64,000 bases of DNA from Mycobacterium sp. NS-7484 (GTDB lineage Bacteria; Actinomycetota; Actinomycetes; Mycobacteriales; Mycobacteriaceae), in NCBI RefSeq assembly GCF_001953975.1, contig NZ_MBEJ01000028.1, forward strand, positions 62,001-126,000, given 5' to 3'. A program made the translations under genes and the position numbers. Under the pieces are notes generated by a model. It saw only the letters and a program-made list of their open reading frames with translations, was not told the DNA's origin and did no database searches. Below are positions 47,121-57,168 of the stretch, in pieces; position 1 is the stretch's first letter; each line of letters begins with the position of its first letter.

Positions 47121-49289
47121 TCACAACATGCAGCTGACGCAATTTTCCACCTCGGTGCCTTGCAGTGCCATCTGCCGCAACCGGATGTAGTACAGCGTCT
47201 TGATTCCCTTGCGCCAGGCGTAGATCTGCGCCTTGTTGACCTCGCGCGTATCGGCAGTGTCCTTGAAGAACAGCGTCAACGAAAGACCTTGATCCACATG
47301 CTGAGTCGCCGCGGCATAGGTGTCGATGATCTTCTGGTAGCCGATCTCATACGCATCCTGGTAGTACTCCAGGTTGTCGTTGGTCAAATACGGCGCCGGG
47401 TAATAGACCCGGCCGATCTTGCCTTCCTTGCGGATCTCGATCTTGCTCGCCACCGGGTGGATCGAGGAGGTCGAGTGGTTGATGTAGGAGATCGACCCGG
47501 TCGGCGGGACGGCCTGCAGGTTCTGGTTGTAGATGCCGTGCTTCTGCACCGACTCCTTCAACTGCTTCCAGTCGTCCTGCGTCGGGATGTGGATCTCGGC
47601 GTCGGCGAAGATCTGGCGCACCTTGTCGGTGGCCGGCTCCCACACCTGCTCGGTGTACTTGTCGAAGAACTCCCCCGACGCGTACTTCGAGTCCTCGAAG
47701 CCGCCGAACTTCGTACCGCGTTCGATCGCAATCAGATTCGACGCCCGCAGGGCATGGAACAGCACGGTGTAGAAGTAGATGTTGGTGAAGTCGATGCCTT
47801 CTTCGGAGCCGTAGTGGATCCGCTCACGGGCCAGGTACCCGTGCAGGTTCATCTGCCCCAGGCCAATGGCGTGCGAGCTGTTGTTACCCTGCTCGATCGA
47901 CGGCACCGACCAGATGTGGGTCTGATCGCTCACCGCGGTCAACGCCCGGATGGCCACCTCGATGGACTGGGCGAAGTCCGGTGAGTCCATCGTCTTGGCG
48001 ATGTTCATCGAGCCCAGGTTGCACGAGATGTCCTTGCCCACCTTGGAGTAGGACAGATCGTCGTTGAACTCGGAGGCCGTCGAGACCTGCAGGATCTCCG
48101 AGCACAGGTTGGAGTGGGTGATCTTGCCGGCGATCGGGTTCGCCCGGTTCACCGTGTCCTCGTACATGATGTACGGGTAGCCCGACTCGAACTGCAGCTC
48201 GGCCAGCGTCTGGAAGAACTCGCGCGCTTTGATCTTCGTCTTGCGGATCCGTGCGTCGTCGACCATCTCGTAGTACTTCTCGGTCACCGAGATGTCGGCG
48301 AACGGGACGCCGTAGACCCGCTCGACGTCGTACGGCGAGAACAGGTACATGTCCTCGTTCTTCTTAGCCAACTCGAAGGTGATGTCCGGGATCACCACAC
48401 CCAGCGAGAGCGTCTTGATCCGGATCTTCTCGTCGGCGTTCTCACGCTTGGTGTCGAGGAACCGGTAGATGTCGGGGTGGTGTGCGTGCAGGTACACCGC
48501 ACCGGCACCTTGGCGGGCGCCGAGCTGGTTGGCGTAGGAGAACGAGTCCTCCAGCAGCTTCATGATCGGGATGACACCGGAGCTCTGGTTCTCGATGTTC
48601 TTGATCGGCGCGCCGTGCTCACGAATGTTGGTCAACAGCAAGGCGACTCCGCCGCCGCGCTTGGACAGCTGCAGGGCCGAGTTGATGGAGCGCCCGATGG
48701 ACTCCATGTTGTCTTCGATGCGAAGGAGGAAGCACGACACCGGCTCGCCGCGCTGCTTCTTGCCCGAGTTGAGGAACGTCGGGGTGGCCGGCTGGAAGCG
48801 GCCGTCGATGATCTCGTCGACGAGCTTCTCGGCCAGCACGGTGTCACCGGCGGCCAGGGTCAGCGCCACCATCACAACACGATCTTCGAAGCGCTCCAGA
48901 TAGCGCTTTCCGTCGAAGGTCTTGAGCGTGTAGGAGGTGTAGTACTTGAATGCGCCGAGGAAGGTCGGGAACCGGAACTTCTTGGCGTAGGCCCGATCGA
49001 GCAGGCTCTTGACGAAGTTGCGGCTGTACTGGTCGAGCACCTCGCGCTCGTAGTACTCCTTCTCGATCAGGTAATCGAGCTTCTCGTCCTGGCTGTGGAA
49101 GAACACGGTGTTCTGGTTGACGTGCTGCAGGAAGTACTCCCGCGCCGCCCGCACATCCTTGTCGAACTGAATCTTGCCGTCGGCGTCGTACAGATTCAGC
49201 ATCGCGTTGAGCGCGTGATAATCGGTCTCTCCGGGCAGGGCATGCCCGGGAGCGGTTACAGGCTCTGCAGCTGTGACGGTTGGTGGCAC
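47121..49289 (-). CDS. nrdE: class Ib ribonucleotide reductase alpha subunit NrdE
   Basis: The 722-residue catalytic subunit. Active-site regions include [22 protein letters not shown] and [12 protein letters not shown]. The C-terminal redox pair is ENCVSCML, reduced by NrdH. The GTG at 49289 is chosen: GGAAGG precedes it by eight bases and length matches NrdE. It then overlaps nrdI by 34 bases. It lacks the ATP-cone of class Ia enzymes at the N-terminus. Equivalent to Rv3051c. Confidence 0.96.
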   Translation of the reverse strand: MPPTVTAAEPVTAPGHALPGETDYHALNAMLNLYDADGKIQFDKDVRAAREYFLQHVNQNTVFFHSQDEKLDYLIEKEYYEREVLDQYSRNFVKSLLDRAYAKKFRFPTFLGAFKYYTSYTLKTFDGKRYLERFEDRVVMVALTLAAGDTVLAEKLVDEIIDGRFQPATPTFLNSGKKQRGEPVSCFLLRIEDNMESIGRSINSALQLSKRGGGVALLLTNIREHGAPIKNIENQSSGVIPIMKLLEDSFSYANQLGARQGAGAVYLHAHHPDIYRFLDTKRENADEKIRIKTLSLGVVIPDITFELAKKNEDMYLFSPYDVERVYGVPFADISVTEKYYEMVDDARIRKTKIKAREFFQTLAELQFESGYPYIMYEDTVNRANPIAGKITHSNLCSEILQVSTASEFNDDLSYSKVGKDISCNLGSMNIAKTMDSPDFAQSIEVAIRALTAVSDQTHIWSVPSIEQGNNSSHAIGLGQMNLHGYLARERIHYGSEEGIDFTNIYFYTVLFHALRASNLIAIERGTKFGGFEDSKYASGEFFDKYTEQVWEPATDKVRQIFADAEIHIPTQDDWKQLKESVQKHGIYNQNLQAVPPTGSISYINHSTSSIHPVASKIEIRKEGKIGRVYYPAPYLTNDNLEYYQDAYEIGYQKIIDTYAAATQHVDQGLSLTLFFKDTADTREVNKAQIYAWRKGIKTLYYIRLRQMALQGTEVENCVSCML

Positions 49290-49708
49290 GTCTGGTCCTT
49301 CCAAAAGTCTTTCAACCCCGCGCGGACTGCTTCGACGTCGTCCGGGGTTCCCATGAGTTCGAAGCGATAGAGGTACGGCACACCGCATTTGCGCGAGACC
49401 ACATTGCCCGCGTACGCGAACTCCGCACCGAAGTTGTTGTTGCCCGCGGCAATGACGCCGCGGATCAACGACCGGTTGTGTTCATTGTTGAGAAAAGCGA
49501 TGACCTGCTTGGGGACGTAGCCCCCGTTGTTGATGTCAGGGGTGGCACGGCCGCCGCCGTAGGTGGGAAGGATCAGAACATAGGGTTCGTCCACCTCGAT
49601 GCGGCCGTGCAGCGGAATCCGGGTGACCTGGCCCTCGGGCCATCCCAGCTTCTGGACGAAGCGGTGGGTGTTCTCCGAGACGCTGGAGAAGTAGACGAGA
49701 TGACTCAT
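49256..49708 (-). CDS. nrdI: NrdI flavodoxin-like RNR activator
   Basis: A 150-residue FMN protein. It starts [19 protein letters not shown] and has the flavin loops [12 protein letters not shown] and [35 protein letters not shown], specific to NrdI. It supplies oxidant for assembling the Mn2-tyrosyl radical centre of NrdF. It is located between nrdH and nrdE, overlapping nrdE. Equivalent to Rv3052c. Confidence 0.96.
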   Translation of the reverse strand: MSHLVYFSSVSENTHRFVQKLGWPEGQVTRIPLHGRIEVDEPYVLILPTYGGGRATPDINNGGYVPKQVIAFLNNEHNRSLIRGVIAAGNNNFGAEFAYAGNVVSRKCGVPYLYRFELMGTPDDVEAVRAGLKDFWKDQTCHQPSQLQSL

Positions 49709-49742
49709 CGTGTCCCCCTCCTCTCCCCGTTGATGACCTCCG

Positions 49743-49982
49743 TTATGCGCTGGCAGAGACCGCGCTGAGCGCCTTGATCCGGTCGGGCCGGAAGCCGGAC
49801 CAGTGGTCGTTACCGGCCACCACGACCGGCGCCTGCAGGTACCCGAGCGCCATGACGTAGTCGCGGGCCTCGCTGTCGAGGGTGATGTCGACCTTCTCGA
49901 ACTCGATGCCCTGCTTCTCCAACGCCTTGTAGGTGGCGTTGCACTGCACGCATGCGGGCTTGGTGTACACGGTGACGGTCAT
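49743..49982 (-). CDS. nrdH: NrdH glutaredoxin-like redoxin
   Basis: A 79-residue redoxin. The active site is [14 protein letters not shown] (C-V-Q-C) and the C-terminal signature [12 protein letters not shown] is typical of NrdH. It reduces the NrdE C-terminal cysteines using thioredoxin reductase. The ATG at 49982 is used; the upstream frame back to 50036 is in the leader. First gene of nrdHIE. Equivalent to Rv3053c. Confidence 0.95.
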   Translation of the reverse strand: MTVTVYTKPACVQCNATYKALEKQGIEFEKVDITLDSEARDYVMALGYLQAPVVVAGNDHWSGFRPDRIKALSAVSASA

Positions 49983-50400
49983 CTTCGGTACGGCTCCTCT
50001 TGCGGAAAGTGAACAAACTGGACAGGTGACTGGCAACTGCTCGGGTCTTACGTTTCGCTTAAGTTCAGCGACCTTCGGGCCGCCAAAATTCCTGCCGGTC
50101 GAAGCCGCTCTGCGGCTGGTCTTGAAACCGACTCAGCCGGATTCGCTGCGCTCCGGCCGGCCCCCGAACCGTGGTGGCCTGTCGGCCTCTCAGACACTAC
50201 ACCTAGTGGCCGACAGTTCGAAGCCATACAAGATGTTCTGAATAACATTTCTGAAATTCCCAGGTCGTAAGTGTGCCAGCAACCTCGCCCACGGCGTGTC
50301 GCACACAACTTGACAGACCGTGTCGCACCCGGCCCCCAGATGTACCAGCAGCCACCGACAAGTCCGACCGCCGCAAAGCGCAAGAGCCCCCAATAGCAAA
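49983..50400 (-). promoter_or_regulatory. upstream region of nrdHIE with NrdR-box-like pair
   Basis: A gene-free stretch. ACACTACACCTAGTGG (50194-50209) matches the NrdR consensus well, and ATACAAGATGTTCTGA (50226-50241) matches 11 of 16 positions; their centres are 32 bases apart. On the minus strand TTGTAT and CACTAG (17-base spacing) could be the promoter, overlapped by the boxes. This leaves about 200 bases of untranslated leader before nrdH. No class of riboswitch was recognised in it. Confidence 0.5.
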
Positions 50401-50469
50401 GCCGCCGGCCGGGTCGTACGACCCAACCGGCGGCAGGAATTTTGCCGGGAAGCGACCCGGAAGGCAAAA
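50401..50469 (-). terminator. tandem hairpins after the FMN reductase gene
   Basis: Two hairpins lie just past the stop at 50485. One pairs TTTTGCC (50440-50446) with GGCAAAA (50463-50469) around a CCGGG/CCCGG inner stem. The other pairs GCCGCCGG (50401-50408) with CCGGCGGC (50427-50434) around the palindrome GGGTCGTACGACCC. They insulate nrdHIE from the upstream gene. Confidence 0.75.
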
Positions 50470-50484
50470 CGCCAAGACGAACCG

Positions 50485-51027
50485 TCAGCCGACCTCCGCT
50501 GTGAGCTTGCCCACAATGTCGCGCAGCGCCGCGGCCACCTCGGCGTTTTCCCGCGGATGCTTGCCGTCGAGCGACTTGGTCGGCACCGCCAGCTTGAGAT
50601 CCTCGATTACGCGGGGCCCGGCGATACCGAACGACTTGCGCGTCTCGTCCTGCGCCCACACCCCGCCGTACTGTCCGAGCGCCGCCCCGACCACCGCGAG
50701 CGGCTTGTCCTTGAGCGCACCGTTGCCCCACGGCCGGGACAGCCAGTCGATGGCGTTCTTCAACACCCCCGGGATGCTTCCGTTGTATTCAGGGGTGACG
50801 ACGAGCGTCGCATCGGCCTCGGCGGCCGCGGCCCGCAGCGCGACGACGGGCTCGGCCACCCCGTCCCCGTCGATGTCCTCGTTATAGAAGGGCAGCTCCC
50901 CCAGTCGGTCGAAGAGCCGCAGCGTCACACCGTCGGGCGCCTGCTCCACCGCCAGCTCGGCCAACTGCCGGTTGACCGATGCTGCACGCAAGCTTCCTAC
51001 CAACACCAGCACCTTGATATCGGCCAT
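50485..51027 (-). CDS. NADPH-dependent FMN reductase (Rv3054c family)
   Basis: A 180-residue flavodoxin-fold reductase. The FMN phosphate loop is LVGSLRAASVNRQLAELA and the second loop TPEYNGSIPGVLKNAIDWLSRP, as in ArsH/chromate and azo reductases. The ATG at 51027 is used; a longer frame to 51063 is leader. It reduces FMN or quinones with NADPH. It is divergent from a TetR gene with a palindrome between them, a probable repressor/target pair. Confidence 0.92.
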   Translation of the reverse strand: MADIKVLVLVGSLRAASVNRQLAELAVEQAPDGVTLRLFDRLGELPFYNEDIDGDGVAEPVVALRAAAAEADATLVVTPEYNGSIPGVLKNAIDWLSRPWGNGALKDKPLAVVGAALGQYGGVWAQDETRKSFGIAGPRVIEDLKLAVPTKSLDGKHPRENAEVAAALRDIVGKLTAEVG

Positions 51028-51071
51028 ATCTATGCTCCTTTGTTCGTCGCCTGATCTTCGCAACCATCAAC

Positions 51072-51085
51072 CGGACTGTGGTCCG
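51072..51085. promoter_or_regulatory. operator-like palindrome between FMN reductase and tetR
   Basis: CGGAC-TGTG-GTCCG, a perfect 5-base inverted repeat, lies 45 bases upstream of the reductase and 29 bases before the TetR start. An AT-rich ATTAATTCC follows it. It is the best candidate for the TetR site in this divergent gap. Confidence 0.45.
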
Positions 51086-51114
51086 ATTAATTCCGGCTGA
51101 GTTAAAGTGCAGTT

Positions 51115-51720
51115 GTGGCAGCCTCCGACCGCCCGACCCGGCTCGCGGGCATCGACCCGGCGCCACCAGAACGCGGGGATGCCGCCCGAAACCGCGCCCT
51201 GATCCTCGACGCCGCACGCCGGCTCATCGCCGAACGCGGCCCCGACGCAGTCAGCACCGACGATATCGCGGTCGAGGCGGGCGTCGGGAAAGGAACGGTG
51301 TTCCGCAGGTTCGGAAGCCGGGCCGGATTGATGATGGTGTTGCTCGACGAGGACGAGACCGCCGAGCAGGACGCCTTCATGTTCGGCCCTCCCCCGTTGG
51401 GTCCCGGGGCGCCACCGTTGGAACGGCTGCTCGCCTACGGCGCGGACCGACTTCGTTTCGTGCATTGCCATCAGGCGCTGCTGTCCGACGCGATACGTGA
51501 TCCCGCGCTGCGCTACACCGGCCCGTTCACGCTGCACCGCACCCACGTCCGGATGCTGCTCGAAACCGCGGGCACCACCGGCGATCTCGACGCCCAGGCC
51601 GACGCCCTGATCGCGCTCCTCGATCCCGACTATGTGGCGCACCAACTCTCGCAGGGCCGACGACTCGATGATCTGGCCGCGGCATGGCAGGACACTGCCC
51701 GCAAGTTGTGCGGCCACTAG
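51115..51720 (+). CDS. TetR family regulator (Rv3055 family)
   Basis: A 201-residue repressor from a GTG start. The helix-turn-helix is ARNRALILDAARRLIAERGPDAVSTDDIAVEAGVGKGTVFRRFGSRAGLM, and the C-terminal domain is a SetR/TetR_C type with FVHCHQALLSDAIRDP. It presumably controls the divergent FMN reductase. dinB2 follows four bases after its stop, so it may be read from the same transcript. Confidence 0.9.
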   Translation: MAASDRPTRLAGIDPAPPERGDAARNRALILDAARRLIAERGPDAVSTDDIAVEAGVGKGTVFRRFGSRAGLMMVLLDEDETAEQDAFMFGPPPLGPGAPPLERLLAYGADRLRFVHCHQALLSDAIRDPALRYTGPFTLHRTHVRMLLETAGTTGDLDAQADALIALLDPDYVAHQLSQGRRLDDLAAAWQDTARKLCGH

Positions 51721-51724
51721 CGCC

Positions 51725-52807
51725 ATGGCCGCCTGGGTGCTGCATGTCGACCTGGACCAGTTCCTGGCCTCGGTGGAGTTGCGCCGCCACCCCGAACTGG
51801 AAGGCCTGCCCGTCATCGTCGGCGGCAGCGGTGATCCCACCGAGCCTCGCAAAGTCGTGACCTGTGCGTCGTATCAGGCACGTGAGTTCGGCGTACACGC
51901 CGGCATGCCGCTGCGCACCGCGGCGCGCAAATGTCCCGACGCAACATTCCTGCCCTCGGACCCACAGGCCTACGACGAAGCCTCCGAACAGGTGATGGGC
52001 CTGCTGCGTGACCTCGGCCATCCACTGGAGGTCTGGGGTTGGGACGAGGCCTATCTGGGCGCCGACGTCAGCGATCCCGTCGAGCTGGCCGAGCGGATCC
52101 GTACCGTCATCGCCGCCGAGACCGGCTTGTCGTGCTCGGTGGGGATCAGCGACAACAAGCAGCGGGCCAAGGTGGCGACCGGACTGGCCAAGCCACCGCG
52201 CACGCGAGGAGCAGATCAGACTCCAGGCGTGTACCTGCTCACCGAGGCCAACTGGATGGCGGTGATGGGTGACCGCCCGCCCGATGCACTGTGGGGAATC
52301 GGTCCGAAGACGACCAAAAAACTTGCGACGCTGGGCATTACCACGGTTGCCGATCTGGCGGCGACGGATGCCACGGTCCTCACCTCGGCCTTCGGGCCGA
52401 GCACCGGATTGTGGATCCTGCTGCTGGCCAAGGGCGGTGGCGATACGGAGGTGAGCTCCGAGCCCTGGATTCCCCGCTCGCGCAGCCACGTCATCACCTT
52501 CCCCCAAGACCTCACCGAGCGCGCCGAGATGGACGACGCGATTCGCGAACTCACCCGCCGCACCCTCGACGAGGTCGTCGAGCAGGGACGCGTCGTCACC
52601 CGGGTGGCGGTCACCGTCCGCACCGCGACGTTCTACACGAAAACCAAGATCCGCAAGCTCAGCGCGCCGAGCACCGACGCCGCGCTCATCACCGACACCG
52701 CGCTTGCGGTATTCGATCAGTTCGACCTGGACCGTCCCGTCCGTCTCCTGGGAGTGCGCCTCGAACTGTCGATGGACGAGATTCCCCCTGTCACATCAGA
52801 CCAATAA
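51725..52807 (+). CDS. dinB2: Y-family DNA polymerase IV (DinB2)
   Basis: A 360-residue translesion polymerase. Palm carboxylates are Asp9 (LHVDLDQF) and Asp107-Glu108 (WGWDEAYLG, where Ser/Ile-Asp-Glu is more common). The helix-hairpin-helix region is WGIGPKTTKKLATLGITTVADLA, followed by the little finger. No beta-clamp peptide is obvious at the C-terminus (EIPPVTSDQ), consistent with the DinB2/DinP lineage of mycobacteria (Rv3056). Confidence 0.93.
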   Translation: MAAWVLHVDLDQFLASVELRRHPELEGLPVIVGGSGDPTEPRKVVTCASYQAREFGVHAGMPLRTAARKCPDATFLPSDPQAYDEASEQVMGLLRDLGHPLEVWGWDEAYLGADVSDPVELAERIRTVIAAETGLSCSVGISDNKQRAKVATGLAKPPRTRGADQTPGVYLLTEANWMAVMGDRPPDALWGIGPKTTKKLATLGITTVADLAATDATVLTSAFGPSTGLWILLLAKGGGDTEVSSEPWIPRSRSHVITFPQDLTERAEMDDAIRELTRRTLDEVVEQGRVVTRVAVTVRTATFYTKTKIRKLSAPSTDAALITDTALAVFDQFDLDRPVRLLGVRLELSMDEIPPVTSDQ

Positions 52808-52817
52808 CCTCGTAGCC

Positions 52818-53996
52818 ATGCTGCAGACCATCGCCATCCGGGGTTACCGCTCGCTGCGCGAGGTTATCCTGCCGTTCGGTCAACTCACGGTGGTCACAGG
52901 CGCCAACGGCACCGGCAAGTCGTCGATCTACCGCGCACTGCGGTTGTTGGCCGATTGCGGCCGCGGTCAGGTGATCGGATCGCTGGCCCGCGAAGGCGGG
53001 TTGCAGTCGGTGTTGTGGGCCGGTCCCGAGCAACCGTCGGAAAACCCGCAGGGCACCACTCGCAACCGGCCGGTGTCGCTCGAACTCGGCTTCGCGGCAG
53101 ACGATTTCGGCTATCTGGTGGACCTGGGTCTACCGCAGATGGCCGGATCCGGTGGCGAGCCGTCGGCGTTCTCGCGGGATCCGGAGATCAAGCGCGAGGT
53201 GGTGTTCGCCGGTCCGGTGCTACGTCCCGCCTCGGCACTGGTGCGTCGTACTCGCGAATACGCCGAGGCCGCCGCTCAATCCGGCCGCGGTTTCGATGAG
53301 CTGAGCCGCTCGCTGCCCTCCTACCGCAGCGTGCTCGCCGAGTACGCCCATCCCCACGCGCTACCGGAACTGTCGGCAGTCTCCGACCGGCTTCGTGACT
53401 GGCGGTTCTACGACGGATTCCGCGTGGACGCCGAGGCACCTGCCCGCCAACCTCACGTCGGCACCCGTACCCCGGTGCTCTCCGACGACGGCTCGGATCT
53501 GGCCGCAGCGGTGCAGACGATCGTCGAGACAACCTTCGACGACCTGGGCCGCGCCGTGGCCGATGCGTTCGACGGAGCCGAGCTCTCGGTCGCGGTCAAC
53601 GATGGGCTTTTCGACCTGCAGTTACGCCAGCGCGGCATGCTCCGGCCGCTACGTGCCGCCGAATTGTCTGATGGCACACTGCGTTTCCTGCTGTGGGCGA
53701 CGGCGTTGGCCAGCCCCCGTCCACCTTCGTTGATGGTGCTCAACGAACCCGAGACCTCCCTGCACCCCGACCTGGTGCGCCCGTTGGCCTCACTCATCCG
53801 CACCGCCGCCGAGCAGACCCAGGTGCTGGTGGTCACGCATTCGCGTGCGCTGCTGGACTTTCTGGAAACGACCCCGGCCGCCGAAGAGCAGCGCGGTACC
53901 GCCATCGAGGTCGAGCTCTACAAGCAGTGGGGCGAGACGAAGGTGGCCGGCTTCGGCATGCTGAACACACCGGCCTGGCATTGGGGAAAGCGTTAG
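52818..53996 (+). CDS. AAA-type SMC/RecF-like ATPase (COG4637-like)
   Basis: A 392-residue ATPase. Walker A is TGANGTGKSS (27-36) after the RGYRSLREV start typical of AAA_21/RecF-like proteins. The Walker B region is SLMVLNEPETSLHPDL, with Asn309-Glu310 in place of Asp-Glu, followed by VVTHSRALLDFL. No TOPRIM or nuclease domain is present, so it is not an OLD-family nuclease. It starts 10 bases after dinB2, so a DNA-repair connection is likely. It converges on the SDR gene with stops overlapping by four bases. Confidence 0.87.
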   Translation: MLQTIAIRGYRSLREVILPFGQLTVVTGANGTGKSSIYRALRLLADCGRGQVIGSLAREGGLQSVLWAGPEQPSENPQGTTRNRPVSLELGFAADDFGYLVDLGLPQMAGSGGEPSAFSRDPEIKREVVFAGPVLRPASALVRRTREYAEAAAQSGRGFDELSRSLPSYRSVLAEYAHPHALPELSAVSDRLRDWRFYDGFRVDAEAPARQPHVGTRTPVLSDDGSDLAAAVQTIVETTFDDLGRAVADAFDGAELSVAVNDGLFDLQLRQRGMLRPLRAAELSDGTLRFLLWATALASPRPPSLMVLNEPETSLHPDLVRPLASLIRTAAEQTQVLVVTHSRALLDFLETTPAAEEQRGTAIEVELYKQWGETKVAGFGMLNTPAWHWGKR

Positions 53997-54874
53997 CGCC
54001 GTGCGGTTTTCGGTCGCAATGCGCGGCTGAACAGCACATTGACCTGCCGCATGGCCACACTGTAGGGCCACCAGGCCACCCGCTTGAAGGCGTACAGCGC
54101 CCGGACGTCGCCTGAGGTGTAGATCAGGAAGCGGTTACGGCGCACGCCGGCCAGAATCTTGTCGGCGGCCTTCTCCGGCGAGATGGCGTGACCGGCAAAC
54201 CGGTCCACCCACTTCCGCACGTTCGGATCCTCCCGGTCCACGCCGGCGATCTGAACCGTTTGCACCAGACCGGTTTTCACCGCACCGGGCACAACGACGG
54301 ACACCCCGATGCGGTGCCGGGCCAGGTCGAAGCGCAGCACTTCACTCAAACCGCGCAAGCCGTATTTGCTGGCGCTGTAGGCGCTGTGCCACGGCAGCGC
54401 GACGATGCCCGCCGCCGAGGACACGTTCACCAGGTGCCCACCCCGGCGGGCCTGCACCATCGGAGGCACGAAGGTCTCGATCACGTGGATGGGGCCCATC
54501 AGGTTGATGTCGATCATCGACCGCCAGTGCTGATGGGTGAGCTGGTCGACCGTCCCCCACGCCGACACCCCGGCGATGTTCATCACCATGTCCATCGGCG
54601 AGTGTGCGGCGTGGATGTCGGCGGCGAAAGCCGCCACCTGCTCGTAATCGGAGATGTCGAGCGTGCGGTGGGCGGGCACCTGGGCGCCCAGGGCCTGGGC
54701 GTCGGCGACGGTCTGCGCCAGACCCACGTCGTCGCGGTCGGTGAGGAAAAGCTCGGCACCCTGGGCCGCGAGCGCCAGCGCGGTGGCGCGGCCGATACCG
54801 CTGGCCGCACCCGTGATCAGACAACGCTTTCCCCCGAAGTCGGCCCGACCGTTACCCGCGGTATCGCTCCCCAT
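53993..54874 (-). CDS. short-chain dehydrogenase/reductase (Rv3057c family)
   Basis: A 293-residue classical SDR. The cofactor motif is CLITGAASGIGRATA, the NAG-like motif MNIAGVSAWG, catalytic Ser in VNVSSAAGIVAL and YSASK for Tyr and Lys. The C-terminal ~50 residues (ALYAFKRVAWWPYSVAMRQVNVLF) are hydrophobic and may attach it to membranes or lipid substrates. The ATG at 54874 gives the proper N-terminus. Likely co-transcribed with the TetR gene upstream (22-base gap). Confidence 0.92.
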   Translation of the reverse strand: MGSDTAGNGRADFGGKRCLITGAASGIGRATALALAAQGAELFLTDRDDVGLAQTVADAQALGAQVPAHRTLDISDYEQVAAFAADIHAAHSPMDMVMNIAGVSAWGTVDQLTHQHWRSMIDINLMGPIHVIETFVPPMVQARRGGHLVNVSSAAGIVALPWHSAYSASKYGLRGLSEVLRFDLARHRIGVSVVVPGAVKTGLVQTVQIAGVDREDPNVRKWVDRFAGHAISPEKAADKILAGVRRNRFLIYTSGDVRALYAFKRVAWWPYSVAMRQVNVLFSRALRPKTARR

Positions 54875-54896
54875 AGCGGTGACCTTACCTGTGGCG

Positions 54897-55550
54897 CTAG
54901 CCGCCCTGGCCACCCCACAGTGCGTTGAGCCACAATCGCTCGACGACATCGAGCGCGCGGGCCGGATCGCTGCCCCGACCGACGAACCCCGAGTCGTGAG
55001 ACAGCGTCATCGCCGTGGTCGCCACCAGGGTGCGAACCAGAGCGGGAAGATCGTCGGAGATCGGATGCGCGCCCTTGTCCTGTTCCACGAGACCGACAAT
55101 CTTGTCGATCACGGCGTCCTCGAAATCGTTCATCAGATCGTGGATCTGTGCGTCGGTGTTCTGCGCCACCGTGCACGCCGCCATGATCGGATCGTTGGTC
55201 GCGAAGACCGTTGCCGCACTGCCGACCATCCGCTCGGCGAACGCGGCCGGGGTCTCGTCGGCCTCGCGGGGTGCGTAATCGTGCGTCAGCGCGGCGAGTT
55301 CCTCCATTGCGTCGGCCAGGATCACAGCCAGCACGGCGTACTTCGAGTCGAAGTAAAAGTAGAAGCCCGACCGGGCCACCCCGGCGCGTTCGCTGATGGT
55401 GCTCACCGAGAGATCGGCGAACGACTCCTCTTCGAGCAGTTCCCGCACAGCCGTCACGATGGCCTCACGCTGCCGGTCCCCCCGGCTGCGACGGGCCTGC
55501 GGACGCCCGGTGGAGCTGCCGGAGCTCCCGGGTATCGATTCGGCGGTCAT
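54897..55550 (-). CDS. TetR family regulator (Rv3058c family)
   Basis: A 217-residue TetR repressor with the EthR-like opening RRSRGDRQREAIVTAVRELLEEESFADLSVSTISERAGVARSGFYFYFDSKYAVL. The ATG at 55550 is used. It is divergent from cyp136 with a 7-base inverted repeat between them, and it is upstream of the SDR on the same strand. It probably controls both the P450 and the SDR. Confidence 0.92.
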   Translation of the reverse strand: MTAESIPGSSGSSTGRPQARRSRGDRQREAIVTAVRELLEEESFADLSVSTISERAGVARSGFYFYFDSKYAVLAVILADAMEELAALTHDYAPREADETPAAFAERMVGSAATVFATNDPIMAACTVAQNTDAQIHDLMNDFEDAVIDKIVGLVEQDKGAHPISDDLPALVRTLVATTAMTLSHDSGFVGRGSDPARALDVVERLWLNALWGGQGG

Positions 55551-55588
55551 GGCATAAGACCTTTGCACTCGCGACGCGCCAGATCAAA

Positions 55589-55606
55589 ACTTGACATGCG
55601 TCAAGT
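55589..55606. promoter_or_regulatory. TetR operator between tetR and cyp136
   Basis: ACTTGAC-ATGC-GTCAAGT is a perfect 7-base inverted repeat 39 bases upstream of the TetR start and 74 bases upstream of cyp136. TTGAC inside it may also serve as a -35 box for cyp136. This is a strong candidate for autoregulation by the TetR protein. Confidence 0.65.
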
Positions 55607-55679
55607 CTGGCAGTCAGGATGACCACAAGTGGTGACATCGACCACACTTCGTCAGCGTTTGTACGGTCAGGAGCGGCCC

Positions 55680-57161
55680 ATGGCAACCATCAGCACCCCG
55701 CACTACCTGCTCGACCAGGCAAAGCGCCGCTTCACTCCGACGCCCAACACGCTGCCCGGAATGGGCGCCTTGGAAAAGCGGCTCAAAGCCAAGCAGTGGG
55801 ACCAGTTCGTCTTCGCCGAGCCCCCGGCCGGCAGCGGACTCAAGCCGATCAGCGGCGACGCGGGTTTGCCGATCATCGGCCACATGATCGAGATCTTCCG
55901 GGGCGGTCCGGACTTCATCCTGGAGCTCTACCGCAAGCACGGTCCGATCTACTACGCCCAGTCCCCTGCGTTGTCGTCGGTGATGGCGCTCGGCCCCGAC
56001 GCCACCCAGGCGGTGTTCTCCAACCGCAACAAGGATTTCTCGCAGCGCGCCTGGGACCCGGTCATCGGCCCGTTCTTCGAGGGCGGCCTGATGCTGCTCG
56101 ACTTCGACGAGCACCTGTTCCACCGCCGGATCATGCAGGAGGCGTTCACCCGCACCAGGCTGAGCGGCTACATCTCACACATCGATTCGGTGGCCTCGTC
56201 AGTGCTGGCCAACGACTGGGTGGCCAACGACCCGCGCTTCCTTCTGCACCCGGCCATGAAGGAGCTCACGCTCGACATCGCCTCTGAGGTCTTCATGGGT
56301 GTGCCGGCCGGCACCGACCGCGCGCTGGTCACCACGGTCAACAACGCGTTCACCACCACCACGCGGGCCGGCAACGCGATCGTGCGTACCCCGGTGCCGC
56401 CGCTGAAGTGGTGGCGCGGCATCCAGGCCCGCAAGACCCTTGAGGACTACTTCGCCAGCCGGATCAGCGAGAAGCGGCGCTCGGAGAGCACCGACATGTT
56501 CAGCGTGCTGTGTCATTCCGCCGACGAGGACGGCCAGAGTTTCACCGACGAGCAGATCATCAGCCACATGATCTTCCTGATGATGGCCGCCCACGACACG
56601 TCGACCTCGACGATGACGACGATGTGCTATCACCTGGCCGCCAACCCGGAGTGGCAGGAACGGCTGCGCGAGGACTCCGCCCGGATCGGCGACGGGCCGC
56701 TGGACTTCGAGTCGCTCGACAAGCTGGAGACCTATGACCTGGTGATCAACGAGTCGCTGCGGATGATGACGCCGCTGCCGTTCAACTTCCGCCAGGCCGT
56801 GCGCGACACCGACCTGCTGGGCTACTTCATCCCGGCCGGGACGAGCGTGGTGACCTGGCCCTCGATCAATCACCGGCTGCCCGAGCTGTGGACCGATCCG
56901 GAGAAGTTCGACCCGGATCGCTTCGCCGAGCCGCGCAACGAGCACAAGAGGCACCGCTACGCGTTCGCCCCGTTCGGCGGTGGAGCGCACAAGTGCATCG
57001 GCATGGTGTTCGGCCAGCTGGAGATCAAGACGGTGATGCACCGACTGCTGCGCCGCTACAAGCTGGAGCTGGCCAGCCCGGATTACCAGCCGAGCTACGA
57101 CTACGGCGGCATGCCGGTGCCGATCGACGGCATGCCGATCGTGCTGCGCCCCTTGGGCTGA
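55680..57161 (+). CDS. cyp136: cytochrome P450 CYP136
   Basis: A 493-residue P450. The I-helix oxygen-binding segment is MMAAHDTSTSTMTTM, the K-helix ESLRMM, and the heme loop FGGGAHKCIGMVFGQLE with the thiolate Cys. A GGAG site precedes the ATG at 55680. Position and neighbours match Rv3059. CYP136 substrates are not settled; some similarity to sterol-hydroxylating P450s exists. It needs ferredoxin, which is not adjacent. Confidence 0.94.
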   Translation: MATISTPHYLLDQAKRRFTPTPNTLPGMGALEKRLKAKQWDQFVFAEPPAGSGLKPISGDAGLPIIGHMIEIFRGGPDFILELYRKHGPIYYAQSPALSSVMALGPDATQAVFSNRNKDFSQRAWDPVIGPFFEGGLMLLDFDEHLFHRRIMQEAFTRTRLSGYISHIDSVASSVLANDWVANDPRFLLHPAMKELTLDIASEVFMGVPAGTDRALVTTVNNAFTTTTRAGNAIVRTPVPPLKWWRGIQARKTLEDYFASRISEKRRSESTDMFSVLCHSADEDGQSFTDEQIISHMIFLMMAAHDTSTSTMTTMCYHLAANPEWQERLREDSARIGDGPLDFESLDKLETYDLVINESLRMMTPLPFNFRQAVRDTDLLGYFIPAGTSVVTWPSINHRLPELWTDPEKFDPDRFAEPRNEHKRHRYAFAPFGGGAHKCIGMVFGQLEIKTVMHRLLRRYKLELASPDYQPSYDYGGMPVPIDGMPIVLRPLG

Positions 57162-57168
57162 GCTGCAC

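Noticed and set aside
49983..50400. A riboswitch (for example cobalamin) in the nrdHIE leader
   Set aside because: No B12-box or other known aptamer core was found. The strong hairpins at 50401-50469 are better explained as terminators of the neighbouring gene.
52818..53996. OLD-family or retron-type defence ATPase
   Set aside because: No TOPRIM or other effector domain is fused or adjacent. It follows dinB2 directly and looks like a stand-alone RecF-like ATPase.
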